Part shown: one piece after another, positions 24,069 to 32,483 of the stretch
Numbering within the stretch: the stretch's first letter is position 1
How the letters are laid out: every line of letters begins with the position of its first letter
NCBI RefSeq assembly: GCF_008033235.1
Contig: NZ_CP042432.1
Coordinates: 992,001-1,056,000 of the forward strand
Direction: 5' to 3'
From: Anseongella ginsenosidimutans
GTDB lineage: Bacteria; Bacteroidota; Bacteroidia; Sphingobacteriales; Sphingobacteriaceae
DNA: 64,000 nucleotides
Translations under genes and position numbers: made by a program
The notes under the pieces: model-generated
Told to the model about the DNA's origin: nothing
Seen by the model: only the letters and a program-made list of their open reading frames with translations
Database searches by the model: none

Positions 24069-25434
24069 TGGCTTTGGCCATTTCAAGGGCCTTGGTAGTG
24101 AGATAATATTTAGTGATCATATTGGGAACTTCCCATTCGGGCATGCCTCCGCCGGTAAGGAATTGCAGGTACTTCTTGGTTACCTCGGAAAAGTGCGCTT
24201 CGTGGCCGATCTTATACTTATCGGGAACGATCACTTCCCAGCCTTTCGCGGCCTTTTTCAGTTCCACACCGGGATAGGATGCCTGGATCTTTTCCAGCGA
24301 TGTTTTCAGCGCTTCTTCATATTCGCTGCTTTCTTCCAGCGGTTCAATATACAGGGTGGGCTTGTAATTCTGTTCCTTCTCCTGGCGGATAACCAGGTTG
24401 GCCTTGCTTCCGCGCATGATGGAATAATGGGTGTCCCCCGTGCCTTCGGGAGCCTGGAAATTCCATTTTACCGACACTTTCGCGTGTATGCCGTTGATCG
24501 TGTAATTCATTTCCCCATTGGCATAGACATTTAATACAGAATCGTTTTCCACATCCTTGAGCAGGTAATCCGGGTAGTTTTCTACGCCGGTCGCTTTGCG
24601 GAACTGGGAAATGCCCAGTGCGGTAGGCCATCTCCTGGCGGACAGCAGCTCAATATCGCTGGTGTCGATTACCTGGCCCGGGAAGCATTCCCATTGGATC
24701 AGGTCCACCAGGTGCGTGGTCACATCCACGATGCCGTCCCCTTCCTGCTCGACGTCAAAAAACCAGGCCGGCCGGGTCAGGGGCTTTCCGGAAACATATT
24801 TGAAAAAGTGGTGTACGCTTTCCTTGGTAACCGCGGGGTCTTCCGGGGTTCCTTTTTCAAGCGTTCCGAATACTTCCGGAAGGCGGGAAAACTCCCGCTG
24901 CAGCAGCGTCGTGATCTCGTACCTTTCGGTCATGATATCGTAAAGTAACAGACCTTTTTCCTCCGCGGCTGCAAAAGCTTTTTGAAGCAGCCTGAAATCT
25001 TCGGTATTAATGGCCATCGGCTTATCTGCCAGTACGTTCAGGCCGGCTTCCACCGACTGAAGAATGTACTCCGTCTTTTTTTGGTTGTTCCCCGCCATAA
25101 CCACGACGTTCCCGGGCTTTTCAGAAAGCATTTTCTGAAGGAAGTCATCTCCTGTGTACACTTTTTCCTCCCAGGCGGTAGGATCTTCGGCGCGGGTATT
25201 GTACAGCTCAATGAGCGACATATGGGCTTTCAGCTCCGGGCCTTCCGGCGCATACACATGTACTACGGAATCAACCTGGGGATACATCGATTTCTGGACC
25301 AGCGCTGCATGGAAATGACCGGGATCCAGAGTCATGAGCCGGATCTTTCCGTCTTGTTCCCCGCCAGCATCCCCGCCTGGCTTACTGCAGCCTGCCGCCG
25401 CCATGCTCAGTAGTATGATCAATGCTTTCTTCAT
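24061..25434 (-). CDS. Gfo/Idh/MocA-type oxidoreductase, lipoprotein
   Basis: The product has 457 residues with a lipoprotein signal (MAAAGC, Cys16). A Rossmann-type nucleotide-binding domain follows (about 30-165), containing the Gfo/Idh/MocA DKP motif (NVLADKPMAI). The long C-terminal domain resembles the 'putative oxidoreductase C-terminal' family. The protein would be membrane-anchored on the periplasmic side. From family knowledge, exported relatives carry tightly bound NAD and act on glycosides by transient oxidation. The start codon shares one base with the stop of the upstream Tat-exported oxidoreductase (TAATG), and the 3' end overlaps the SDR gene by 8 bases. Probable substrate: a glycoside or sugar (inference). 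Confidence 0.88.
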   Translation of the reverse strand: MKKALIILLSMAAAGCSKPGGDAGGEQDGKIRLMTLDPGHFHAALVQKSMYPQVDSVVHVYAPEGPELKAHMSLIELYNTRAEDPTAWEEKVYTGDDFLQKMLSEKPGNVVVMAGNNQKKTEYILQSVEAGLNVLADKPMAINTEDFRLLQKAFAAAEEKGLLLYDIMTERYEITTLLQREFSRLPEVFGTLEKGTPEDPAVTKESVHHFFKYVSGKPLTRPAWFFDVEQEGDGIVDVTTHLVDLIQWECFPGQVIDTSDIELLSARRWPTALGISQFRKATGVENYPDYLLKDVENDSVLNVYANGEMNYTINGIHAKVSVKWNFQAPEGTGDTHYSIMRGSKANLVIRQEKEQNYKPTLYIEPLEESSEYEEALKTSLEKIQASYPGVELKKAAKGWEVIVPDKYKIGHEAHFSEVTKKYLQFLTGGGMPEWEVPNMITKYYLTTKALEMAKAND

Positions 25435-26840
25435 TATACCACGTAATTTGTTCCATAGGGATGGCGTTGAGGCCTTGAGAGCATGCTATTGGCTTCATCG
25501 TCGTTCTTGAAGCGCTCCCTGATGGGGTCCCAGTACAGCTTGCGGGGTACTTTCATGGCAATATGGGCCACCAGGCAGGCGCTGCAGGAACGGTGCGCTA
25601 CTTCTTCCGGGCTGATGGTTGTTTGTCCGTTAATGATGCAGTCCAGCCAGTTTTTATGCTGCTCGGGGCTGGCGTACAGGTGCAGCTCGTTTTCGCGGAT
25701 CTCTGATTTCAAAATCCGGGGATCGCTGGCCATAAAGGGAGAGGATTTCTTGTCGCCGGCGCCGGGATCGGAGGCGGTTACGCCCACATTGCCGCGGGTA
25801 ACGAAGATCCAGCCGTCTTCGCCTTCAAACCGGACGCCATTCGGATGCTTTCCGCTGATGTGCATGGTAATATCGTCCGCATACTTTGCGGTTACTTCAA
25901 AATCGCCATGTACGGACCATAAACCATTTTCAGGGAATTGCGCAGTTGCTTCTATTTCCAGGGGGCCGGAGAATTCCGTTCCCATGCCCCAATGGGCAAT
26001 GTCAATATGATGCACGCCCCAGCCGGTGATCATGCCGGCGCCGAACTGTTCGCATCGCAGCCAGCCGGGACGGGAAAAGACATCCGTTTGCGAATGCACG
26101 CGGTCAAGCGTATAATAAGCCCATGGGGTAGAACCCAGCCACATTTCGTAATTCAGGTTTTCCGGTACGGGCATTTCCTCAGGATTCCCCCCGGCAGGAT
26201 CGCCGGGCAACCCTACTTTTACGGTATGGAGTTTTCCGATACGACCGTTCCGCACCAGTTCGCAGGCCTTCTTGAACTGTGGCCAGGGATCCATGGAGCG
26301 TTGCTGGCTTCCGAGCTGGAACTTTACACCGGTCCTGTGAACAGTGTCGCTCATCATCCGACCTTCTTCGATGGTGAGTGAGGTGGGCTTCTGCAGGTAA
26401 ATATGTTTTCCCGCCAGCGCTGCCTCCATTGCCGGCTGGGCATGCCAGTGGTCGGGAGTACTTACGATGACTGCATCAATGTCCTTATTGGCAAGCATTT
26501 CCTTGTAGTCATCATACATTTTCACGTCTATATAGCCTGGTTTCTTATTGTCGGCATAAAATTTCTCTACCCAGGCCCGGCCTCCTTCCTTTCTTTTAAT
26601 GTCCACATCGCAAACGGCGATCATCCTGGCTTCGTCATACCGGAGCGTGGAGGGCATATCATGTGACAGCGCGATCCGGCCGCAGCCGATCTGGCCGATA
26701 TTGATCTTGTTACTGGGCGCGCTTTTCCCGAAAACGGTCGAAGGCACAATCGTGGGAACCATAAAGGCCGCTGCCGATCCGACCAGGGAAGTCTTCAGGA
26801 AATCCCTTCTGCCTGTTTGCGTATTGTTTTTAGGTTTCAT
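25434..26840 (-). CDS. Tat-exported Gfo/Idh/MocA family oxidoreductase
   Basis: This is a 468-residue protein with a twin-arginine signal (GRRDFLKTSLVGSAAAFMVP), as usual for exported NAD(P)-binding oxidoreductases folded in the cytoplasm. The nucleotide-binding motif is IGQIGCGRIA (about 48-57). STPDHWHAQPAMEAAL and IYLQKPTSLT follow; the latter replaces the classical EKP with QKP. The C-terminal domain contains the usual GWGVHHIDIAHWGMG motif. It sits second in the cluster behind ThuA and ahead of a lipoprotein paralogue, with coupled start/stop. Such pairs, with ThuA and DUF1080/DUF6807 proteins, are associated with glycoside 3-oxidation and cleavage in Bacteroidota; the actual substrate is not known here. 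Confidence 0.92.
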   Translation of the reverse strand: MKPKNNTQTGRRDFLKTSLVGSAAAFMVPTIVPSTVFGKSAPSNKINIGQIGCGRIALSHDMPSTLRYDEARMIAVCDVDIKRKEGGRAWVEKFYADNKKPGYIDVKMYDDYKEMLANKDIDAVIVSTPDHWHAQPAMEAALAGKHIYLQKPTSLTIEEGRMMSDTVHRTGVKFQLGSQQRSMDPWPQFKKACELVRNGRIGKLHTVKVGLPGDPAGGNPEEMPVPENLNYEMWLGSTPWAYYTLDRVHSQTDVFSRPGWLRCEQFGAGMITGWGVHHIDIAHWGMGTEFSGPLEIEATAQFPENGLWSVHGDFEVTAKYADDITMHISGKHPNGVRFEGEDGWIFVTRGNVGVTASDPGAGDKKSSPFMASDPRILKSEIRENELHLYASPEQHKNWLDCIINGQTTISPEEVAHRSCSACLVAHIAMKVPRKLYWDPIRERFKNDDEANSMLSRPQRHPYGTNYVV

Positions 26841-26865
26841 ATCTGTTAGTTTAAATTTTAATATC

Positions 26866-27696
26866 TTATTTCCTTACCTCATCATCGGGACTGCTTGCAT
26901 AGGCTTTGCTATAATCCAGCGGTTTCTGCTTTCCGATCACCCATTGCAATCCTCCCAGGAGGTGCTGCCTGAATTCGGGGGTTTTGTAATCTTCTTTATT
27001 GTGCCCCAGGGAAGTATACCACTGGCGCCCTCCGTCAAACTCCTGGCACCAGACCGATGGGAATACGTTCCCGAAGGTGTTGGGCCTTCGCGGATTCGCT
27101 TTGTCCAGGAATACGCTCATGTCGTTTACGGCCAGTACCGTGAGGTCCACATTCATTTCTTTCAGGTAGTAGCATTCGTCTTCCTTTGACCAGCGTTCCG
27201 GCAAATGTGCAAGGGAAGGATGGGAATGGTCCAGGATGACCACATCAAACCGCTTATAAGGCTCATGGAAGAAAAAGGTGCCTCCCAGGCATTGCTTGAA
27301 CCATTTCCACTGGCGTTCGGTGCCGGAAGCGGAATGGATACCCATAAATCCGCCTCCTGCCTGGATGTACCGCATAAAGGCCACTTTCTGTGCATCGGTA
27401 TCAAAGACATTATTATTGGTATTCGAAAAAATAAGGGCGTCGTATTTTTTAAGGTTCTCTTCGGTAAAAACACCCGGGTCTTCCGAAACGTCCAGTTTAA
27501 ACCCATTTTGGGCGGCCAGTGCCTTGATGGCTTCAATGGAATTGGGAATATTGTCATGAACATAGCCTTTCCCGTTCTTGGTATAAAGCAGTACCTGGAC
27601 CTTTTTCCATTTTACGTTGTTCTGGGCATATGCCTCATTCCCTGCCGCCCAGCTAACCTGGAGCAGCATGATAACAGCAGCTATAAGTAATTTCAT
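26866..27696 (-). CDS. ThuA domain-containing exported protein
   Basis: The product has 276 residues with a signal peptide (about 1-24, ending AYAQ). A ThuA-like, glutamine-amidotransferase-fold domain spans about 35-255. Motifs include YDALIFSNTNNNVFD, GGGFMGIHSASGTE, FHEPYKRFDV and WYTSLGHNKEDY. ThuA proteins are linked to disaccharide utilisation (originally trehalose), and many Bacteroidota versions travel with Gfo/Idh/MocA oxidoreductases and DUF1080 proteins. It is the first gene of the minus-strand cluster and ends 25 bases before the Tat-oxidoreductase gene. A divergent LacI-type regulator starts 202 bases away. Confidence 0.88.
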   Translation of the reverse strand: MKLLIAAVIMLLQVSWAAGNEAYAQNNVKWKKVQVLLYTKNGKGYVHDNIPNSIEAIKALAAQNGFKLDVSEDPGVFTEENLKKYDALIFSNTNNNVFDTDAQKVAFMRYIQAGGGFMGIHSASGTERQWKWFKQCLGGTFFFHEPYKRFDVVILDHSHPSLAHLPERWSKEDECYYLKEMNVDLTVLAVNDMSVFLDKANPRRPNTFGNVFPSVWCQEFDGGRQWYTSLGHNKEDYKTPEFRQHLLGGLQWVIGKQKPLDYSKAYASSPDDEVRK

Positions 27697-27832
27697 AAAG
27701 TCTTTAAACCATTGAGTTTGGAGGAACGAATAAGTTTGAAAAATGGAAATTACGGATAATCAGCAGGTATCCGCCAATCTTTAACAGCTAATATACGCAG
27801 ATAGCCGGAAAAAGGGCATTATGTACTTGTTC

Positions 27833-27840
27833 AATCGTTT
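27833..27840. promoter_or_regulatory. Possible LacI-family operator core
   Basis: AATCGTTT matches the palindromic AAnCGnTT core common to LacI-family sites. It lies between the divergent thuA-led cluster and the LacI gene. Flanking symmetry is weak. A second match, AAACGGTT, is at 30280-30287 upstream of the DUF6807 gene. Confidence 0.25.
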
Positions 27841-27897
27841 TCGCAATTTTTTGATAAATTAGCATGGGAAAATAGATAGAAAAGGAGCGAAGCAGCA

Positions 27898-28896
27898 TTG
27901 ATCACAATTAAAGAGTTGGCCCAACGGCTTAATCTCTCCCCCTCGACGGTTTCCAAGGCCCTTCACGATTATCCCGGGATAGGCCTGGTCACAAAGGAAA
28001 AGGTCAAGGCCCTGGCCAAGGAACTGCATTATGTTCCGAACCAGGCTGCCATTCACTTCAAGCAGCAGAAAACATTCACGCTGGGGGTGATCCTTCCCAG
28101 CCTGCTTGACCAGTTTTACTCCCTGGCGGTTAACGGCATCGAGAATTATACGATGGACCATGACTACAGCGTACTGATTTGCCAGTCGCATGAAAATGTG
28201 GAGCGGGAAAAGCAGCTGCTTTCAATCATGCAGCGGAACCGGGTAGATGGGTTGATCATTTCCGTTACGAAGAACACAACGGATTATTCACACATTACCG
28301 ACCTGCAGCGCTCGGGCGTGCCGGTCGTATTTTTTGTGCGGAAGCCAACACAGCTGCCTTGTCATAATGTAACCAGCGACGTCTATAAAGGCGCCCTGGA
28401 AGCAGTAGAACTGTTGATTAAAAGAGGGCACCGCAGGATTGGTTATATTAACGGTCCGGTATCATGGGTAGCCAGTACGGAACGTTTTCTCGGATACAGG
28501 GATGCTCTTTTGCAGCACGAAATCGCCTATGATCCGACCCTGGTAAAAGTCAGCGACCTTACCTCCGGCGGAAATCACGGCGCTATCAAGGCCTTGCTGG
28601 CAAGCCCCCAGCCTCCCACCGCCATCCTTGCCTTTAAAGACTACGTGATGCTGGACGCCTTGCAGTACCTGAAAAAAGCAAGGGCTGCCACCGATGGCCA
28701 GGCAATAGAGTTCATCGGTTTCGGCGCGCTGCCCCTTTTCGAGTACCTGGACAAGCAACCCCTGGCCTCCATTCAGGAACAACCTTACCAGATCGGCGAA
28801 AAAGCCGCCAACCTGCTCCTGGACCTGATCAGGAACCCCGGCGCTGAAATACCCTTTCAACAGGTAGCATTGCCCTGCAACCTGAAAGTTTATTGA
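27898..28896 (+). CDS. LacI family transcriptional regulator
   Basis: This is a 332-residue repressor. The N-terminal helix-turn-helix is ITIKELAQRLNLSPSTVSKA (residues 2-20), followed by the hinge region (HYVPNQAA). A periplasmic-binding-protein-like sensor domain follows from about residue 60 (TLGVILPSLLDQFYSLAVNG). The start is a TTG: no ATG exists before the HTH. A purine-rich AAAGGAG lies about 10 bases upstream, an unusually good Shine-Dalgarno for this phylum. It is divergent from the ThuA/oxidoreductase cluster and convergent with the DUF6807 gene (7 bases between stops), so it most likely controls sugar-responsive expression of these flanking genes. Confidence 0.93.
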   Translation: MITIKELAQRLNLSPSTVSKALHDYPGIGLVTKEKVKALAKELHYVPNQAAIHFKQQKTFTLGVILPSLLDQFYSLAVNGIENYTMDHDYSVLICQSHENVEREKQLLSIMQRNRVDGLIISVTKNTTDYSHITDLQRSGVPVVFFVRKPTQLPCHNVTSDVYKGALEAVELLIKRGHRRIGYINGPVSWVASTERFLGYRDALLQHEIAYDPTLVKVSDLTSGGNHGAIKALLASPQPPTAILAFKDYVMLDALQYLKKARAATDGQAIEFIGFGALPLFEYLDKQPLASIQEQPYQIGEKAANLLLDLIRNPGAEIPFQQVALPCNLKVY

Positions 28897-28903
28897 AGGT
28901 ACC

Positions 28904-30169
28904 CTATTTTTTTTTGCCGGTTGGCAACTCCACAGTAACCTCCGGGGCATGCGCAAAGGCCTGCCAGGTTTGTTCTGCCTGCTCTGCCGTTAAATCCCCG
29001 TCAAATACCAGCATGCGGTAACGCAGCACATAGGTTTTCCCCGGTTCGAGTTCCCAGTCCATGTTCTTTGTGGGTGCGAAATTAAAGAACATATCGCCGC
29101 GGCCCCCGTTGGCGTTTTCGGGCCAGATGCGAAGCGGTTCAGGGAAATTATAATTGGAAGGGTAACCCATGAAAAGGATGCCTGCATCGGAGCCGTCCAC
29201 CTCCCCTTTCATGATGCACCATTTGGCCGTGCTTCCATCGGCGTCCTTGCGGGTTTTTCCTTCCGACGTGAGTACGCTGCTGTTCTTGTTGGTCCATTGT
29301 TCGGTGGCGCGAAAGCCAAAGCCGGCGTAACGATATTCCAGCAGGGTGACAGGGTCCGAAGTGGCGCAGTTAAGTTCCGTAGTGAAGTCCCACAACCACA
29401 TGCCATCCCCCAGGTTGAATACCCGCACATCCCAGACTTCGTTCAGCGCCACGGTTTTATCGCCGTAGGGATGGGCCACGTGTTCCTGTCTTGCCCGGAA
29501 GCCTCCGTATACAGGGCCGCTTTCTTTTTCGCTGAAGCCGGCGAAACGGACAGTTCCTTCCCGCTGGTAAAGATTCCAGAAATCAATGGTGTCGCCGCGG
29601 AAGGCCGTATGCGTCCAGGGGTTCCATATGCCATAATGGTGATAGTGGTCGCGCGGCTGGATCGTGGTAAGCACCTTGCCTTCAGGGCTCCATAGCGGAT
29701 GAATGAAGCCGCTGCGTTTATAGGCTGTATCCACGCCCTGGGGCGGATACAGGGTTTCATATTGATAGTTGAGAACAGGGCGTCCGCCGGTGCGGATCAC
29801 GAGTCCCCCGTTTTCAAGTTCTGTGGTAATGCCGCCCATGCCGGTTGCGGAAGCTTTGCCCGAAGCAAGTTCAAATACCCGTTCCTTACCTGCCGGCGTC
29901 CGGCCCTTCAGTATCCACCAGATGAGCCTTCCCCGGGGGCTGTGTTCCACCTGGAAAGCAACCGGGACCTTGCCCGAACTTGTTACCTCGAAAAGCTGCA
30001 AGGTGGAGTCATTCCGGAAGGTGATCTTGTCCAGGCTGGCGGAAACAGGCACATCGTTTCTTTCCCGCGGCGCCGGCTCCACGGTGAGGCGGGCGATCTC
30101 CTGCGCCGAAAGAGCTGCGCGGCAGCAAAGCAGGAAAGTAAAAAGGGCAATAAAGCTTATTCTCTTCAT
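28904..30169 (-). CDS. DUF6807 family exported protein (PmoA-like)
   Basis: The product has 421 residues from the ATG at 30169, which gives a clean signal peptide (KRISFIALFTFLLCCRAALS, then AQE). The mature protein carries the DUF6807 hallmarks: RSGFIHPLWSPEGKVLT, QPRDHYHHYGIWNPWTH, ALNEVWDVRVF and GILFMGYPSNYNFPEPLR. The histidine-rich DHYHHYGIW motif suggests metal or sugar binding. The family, formerly named after methane oxygenase PmoA, is not biochemically settled and often neighbours Gfo/Idh/MocA and DUF1080 genes, as here. An ATG 29 codons upstream would add a non-signal leader and is disfavoured. Confidence 0.85.
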   Translation of the reverse strand: MKRISFIALFTFLLCCRAALSAQEIARLTVEPAPRERNDVPVSASLDKITFRNDSTLQLFEVTSSGKVPVAFQVEHSPRGRLIWWILKGRTPAGKERVFELASGKASATGMGGITTELENGGLVIRTGGRPVLNYQYETLYPPQGVDTAYKRSGFIHPLWSPEGKVLTTIQPRDHYHHYGIWNPWTHTAFRGDTIDFWNLYQREGTVRFAGFSEKESGPVYGGFRARQEHVAHPYGDKTVALNEVWDVRVFNLGDGMWLWDFTTELNCATSDPVTLLEYRYAGFGFRATEQWTNKNSSVLTSEGKTRKDADGSTAKWCIMKGEVDGSDAGILFMGYPSNYNFPEPLRIWPENANGGRGDMFFNFAPTKNMDWELEPGKTYVLRYRMLVFDGDLTAEQAEQTWQAFAHAPEVTVELPTGKKK

Positions 30170-30334
30170 CGGTTTGGGATTTATAAGGAGATAAAAGTAA
30201 AGAATTACTGTTAAACGCGGTATATTAAGCCGTACTCCTGCCGGGCTGTGTACCAATTATAAGGGTTTACACGGGTTTCAAACGGTTTCCTTTATTCGCA
30301 GCACCCGGCGCGCCGCAATTTGAGGAATAATTGC

Positions 30335-30342
30335 TACTTTTG
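30335..30342 (+). promoter_or_regulatory. Candidate -7 box of rbfA (near-leaderless)
   Basis: TACTTTTG is an exact TAnnTTTG match that ends only 5 bases before the rbfA ATG. If used, transcription would begin at or next to the start codon. Confidence 0.45.
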
Positions 30343-30347
30343 ACAGA

Positions 30348-30710
30348 ATGGGTGCCGAGAGTAAAAGACAACAGAAGTTCGCCCGCCTGGTGCAGAAAGA
30401 CCTGGGGGATATTTTTCAGCGGGAAATGCAGCACATTCTTCCTAATGTGATGGTAACCGTTACCATGGTGCGGGCAACGCCCGATCTGTCTGGCGTGAAA
30501 GTCTACCTAAGTTTTTATAACGCTCCCGACGTAAAGGAGGCCATTAACACAGTAAAACTCCATGCGGCGGATTTCCGTTATAAACTGGGCAAGCGGATCC
30601 GCAACCAGGCAAGGATCGTTCCCGAGCTTGAATTTTTTGTGGACGATACCAATGAATATGTGGAAAAGATGGACAAGCTGTTCAACCAGATAAGGGACAA
30701 GGAAGAATAA
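30348..30710 (+). CDS. rbfA: Ribosome-binding factor A
   Basis: This is a 120-residue 30S assembly factor with a KH-like fold that binds near helix 1 of 16S rRNA during late maturation. The sequence shows the family pattern: N-terminal RQQKFARLVQKDLGDIFQRE, the strand VTVTMVRATPDLSGVKVYLSF, then HAADFRYKLGKRIRNQARIVPELEFFVDD, with a helical tail. Length is normal. It is the only clear housekeeping gene in the window. A DUF6580 gene follows 58 bases later with its own promoter box. Confidence 0.96.
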   Translation: MGAESKRQQKFARLVQKDLGDIFQREMQHILPNVMVTVTMVRATPDLSGVKVYLSFYNAPDVKEAINTVKLHAADFRYKLGKRIRNQARIVPELEFFVDDTNEYVEKMDKLFNQIRDKEE

Positions 30711-30735
30711 CAGCCTGCCGCTGAAATAATTTTAG

Positions 30736-30743
30736 TAATTTTG
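30736..30743 (+). promoter_or_regulatory. Candidate -7 box of the DUF6580 gene
   Basis: TAATTTTG is an exact TAnnTTTG match 25 bases upstream of the ATG at 30769. Confidence 0.45.
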
Positions 30744-30768
30744 AAGCCGTTTTCGAAATAAAGTACAA

Positions 30769-31356
30769 ATGGAAAAGATCAGCAGTAATAACCGGACAGG
30801 TGTGATCGTGTTGTCCGGGATCATTCTCACCGCGGCGTTGAGCCGGATTATACCTCACGGATGGAATTTTACGCCTGTGGGCGCCATGGCCTTGTTTGGC
30901 TCGGCTTACTATGCCAGCCGGTGGATGGCTTTCCTGGTTCCGCTGGCTTCCCTGTGGATCAGCGATGTAGTCCTTAACAATACCATCCACGCCGCTTATA
31001 CGGAAGGCTTTTCTCTTTTTCATTCTTCCATGATAGGCGTTTACCTGGCTTTTATCGCTGTTACGCTGACCGGCATACTCCTTCTTCGTAAGGTACGCGT
31101 TACCTCGGTACTGCTTGCCGCTGTTGCCGGCGCTGTCGTTTTCTGGCTGATCGTTGATTTCGCCTCCTGGATGTGGGATCCGCTCTACCGTACCCTGTAT
31201 CCCGGAAGCCTTAGCGGTTTGCTGGCCTGTTACGCGGCCGGATTCCCCTTCTTTTTGAAGATGCTCCTGGGCAACCTGGTTTATTCGGCGCTTTTATTCG
31301 GTGTATTTGAATTGCTGCGGCGGCGGGTGCCTGTTCTGGCCCCGGCCACCAGGTGA
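30769..31356 (+). CDS. DUF6580 family membrane protein
   Basis: This is a 195-residue polytopic membrane protein with about five helices (12-30, 38-62, 80-103, 108-130, 158-182). The motif LSRIIPHGWNFTPVGAMALFGSAYY in the first third is characteristic of the DUF6580 family, which resembles ECF-transporter S-components in size and helix pattern. No substrate is known. It follows rbfA with its own promoter box and precedes a small membrane protein gene by 36 bases. Confidence 0.82.
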   Translation: MEKISSNNRTGVIVLSGIILTAALSRIIPHGWNFTPVGAMALFGSAYYASRWMAFLVPLASLWISDVVLNNTIHAAYTEGFSLFHSSMIGVYLAFIAVTLTGILLLRKVRVTSVLLAAVAGAVVFWLIVDFASWMWDPLYRTLYPGSLSGLLACYAAGFPFFLKMLLGNLVYSALLFGVFELLRRRVPVLAPATR

Positions 31357-31392
31357 ACCCGTCATGCCAACCATGATCCTGGGAGGCCTGAA

Positions 31393-31692
31393 ATGACGCT
31401 CGTGATCATCGGATGGGTAGGCGCGGCCATGTACATCCTGGCCTACCTGCTGCTTACCCTGGGTAAACTGAGATCAGACAGTATTTTATACCATTTCCTG
31501 AACGTACTCGGAGCCGTTGGGCTTATTGCCAATGCTTTTCATTTTAATGATTACCCCAATGTGGTGACCAACCTTCTTTGGCTGGGAATAGGTTGTTTCG
31601 CCATTTTCGCAATAATTGCCGGCTCCCGGAAGAGGAAGGCCGGTAACCGCAGGAACGGCGGGCAACTTCCCGGCGGCGCGCCACCTCACTAA
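31393..31692 (+). CDS. CBU_0592-like small membrane protein
   Basis: The product has 99 residues with three hydrophobic segments (about 3-22, 32-48, 55-75) and a basic Gly/Pro-rich tail (KRKAGNRRNGG). The pattern GWVGAAMYILAYLLLTLGKL and FLNVLGAVGLIANAFHFNDYPNVVTNLLWLGIG fits the CBU_0592 family of small membrane proteins, which has no known role. Its stop overlaps the convergent TetR gene stop by 4 bases. Confidence 0.75.
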   Translation: MTLVIIGWVGAAMYILAYLLLTLGKLRSDSILYHFLNVLGAVGLIANAFHFNDYPNVVTNLLWLGIGCFAIFAIIAGSRKRKAGNRRNGGQLPGGAPPH

Positions 31693-32285
31693 CACAAATT
31701 TAATACAGAGATCGCCCTTTGTTTGTATTGCTCCAGCCTAAGGCGGTATTGATCTTTATCATCCTCCAGGCTCAGGTAATAGTAAGCCCCGTCCACCAGC
31801 GCAAATATGATCCTTGAGGCGAAGACAGGGTCCTCTGTCTGCAGGATGTTCTCCTTCCGGCATTTTTCAATAAAGGCAGCGAGTGTATGATGAAGGGAAT
31901 CCAAAACCGATTTATAACGCATGCGGATCTTCTTATTCCTGAATATCAGGGCATAACAGCTGTAAGAAACCTTGTCGTCAAACAAAACGTTCCATTTTTT
32001 TGAGAACAGGGCATTGATCATTTCCATCAATGCTTCTTTCGACGCGGGCTTTTCCAGGGCATTCCTGTCGAATATTTTCAGCCACCTGTCAAGGAGAAAG
32101 TCGATAAGGGAACTGACGAGATCCTCCTTGGTCCGGAAATAGTGCATGATCAGGCTGGGATTAATATCCATCACTTTTGCAATTTTTGCAATAGACACGT
32201 TTTCCAGGCCTTCTTTCTTAGCTACCCGGTAAAATACCTTGACGATTTCCGAACGCCGGGCTTCTTTCAAACTTTTTCTTCCCAT
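31689..32285 (-). CDS. TetR/AcrR family transcriptional regulator
   Basis: The product has 198 residues. The N-terminal helix-turn-helix spans about 8-55, with ENVSIAKIAKVMDINPSLIMHYFRTKEDLV, the classical TetR recognition helix segment. The remaining helical domain should bind a ligand. It is divergent from a SusC/SusD operon. A palindrome ATTGAA-N6-TTCAAT (32344-32361) lies between them, a typical TetR-type operator arrangement, so it likely represses itself and the susCD genes until a ligand is bound. Confidence 0.9.
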   Translation of the reverse strand: MGRKSLKEARRSEIVKVFYRVAKKEGLENVSIAKIAKVMDINPSLIMHYFRTKEDLVSSLIDFLLDRWLKIFDRNALEKPASKEALMEMINALFSKKWNVLFDDKVSYSCYALIFRNKKIRMRYKSVLDSLHHTLAAFIEKCRKENILQTEDPVFASRIIFALVDGAYYYLSLEDDKDQYRLRLEQYKQRAISVLNLC

Positions 32286-32343
32286 TGGGTACTAATATGC
32301 TAAAAAAATCCTGTTTTCCAAGCAGGACTTAGCCGAAATATTA

Positions 32344-32361
32344 ATTGAACATTCATTCAAT
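32344..32361. promoter_or_regulatory. Candidate TetR operator between tetR and susC
   Basis: ATTGAA and TTCAAT are perfect 6-bp inverted arms around CATTCA. The 18-bp size suits a TetR-family dimer. The site is 58 bases upstream of the tetR start and directly upstream of the susC promoter elements. Confidence 0.5.
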
Positions 32362-32367
32362 AAAAAC

Positions 32368-32398
32368 TTTACAATCTACTAATAATTATTTAGGTTTG
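32368..32398 (+). promoter_or_regulatory. Candidate promoter of the second susCD operon
   Basis: TAGGTTTG (32391-32398) is an exact TAnnTTTG box. A TTTA near-match to the -33 TTTG lies at 32368-32371, 19 bases upstream. The candidate TetR operator abuts the -33 element. Confidence 0.55.
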
Positions 32399-32483
32399 TG
32401 TTGACGGTCAACTAACAGCGGAAGCTTTTATTTGCTGCATGTTGTACCACGCGATTTTTAACCTGACCCTAAATCAACTGAAA

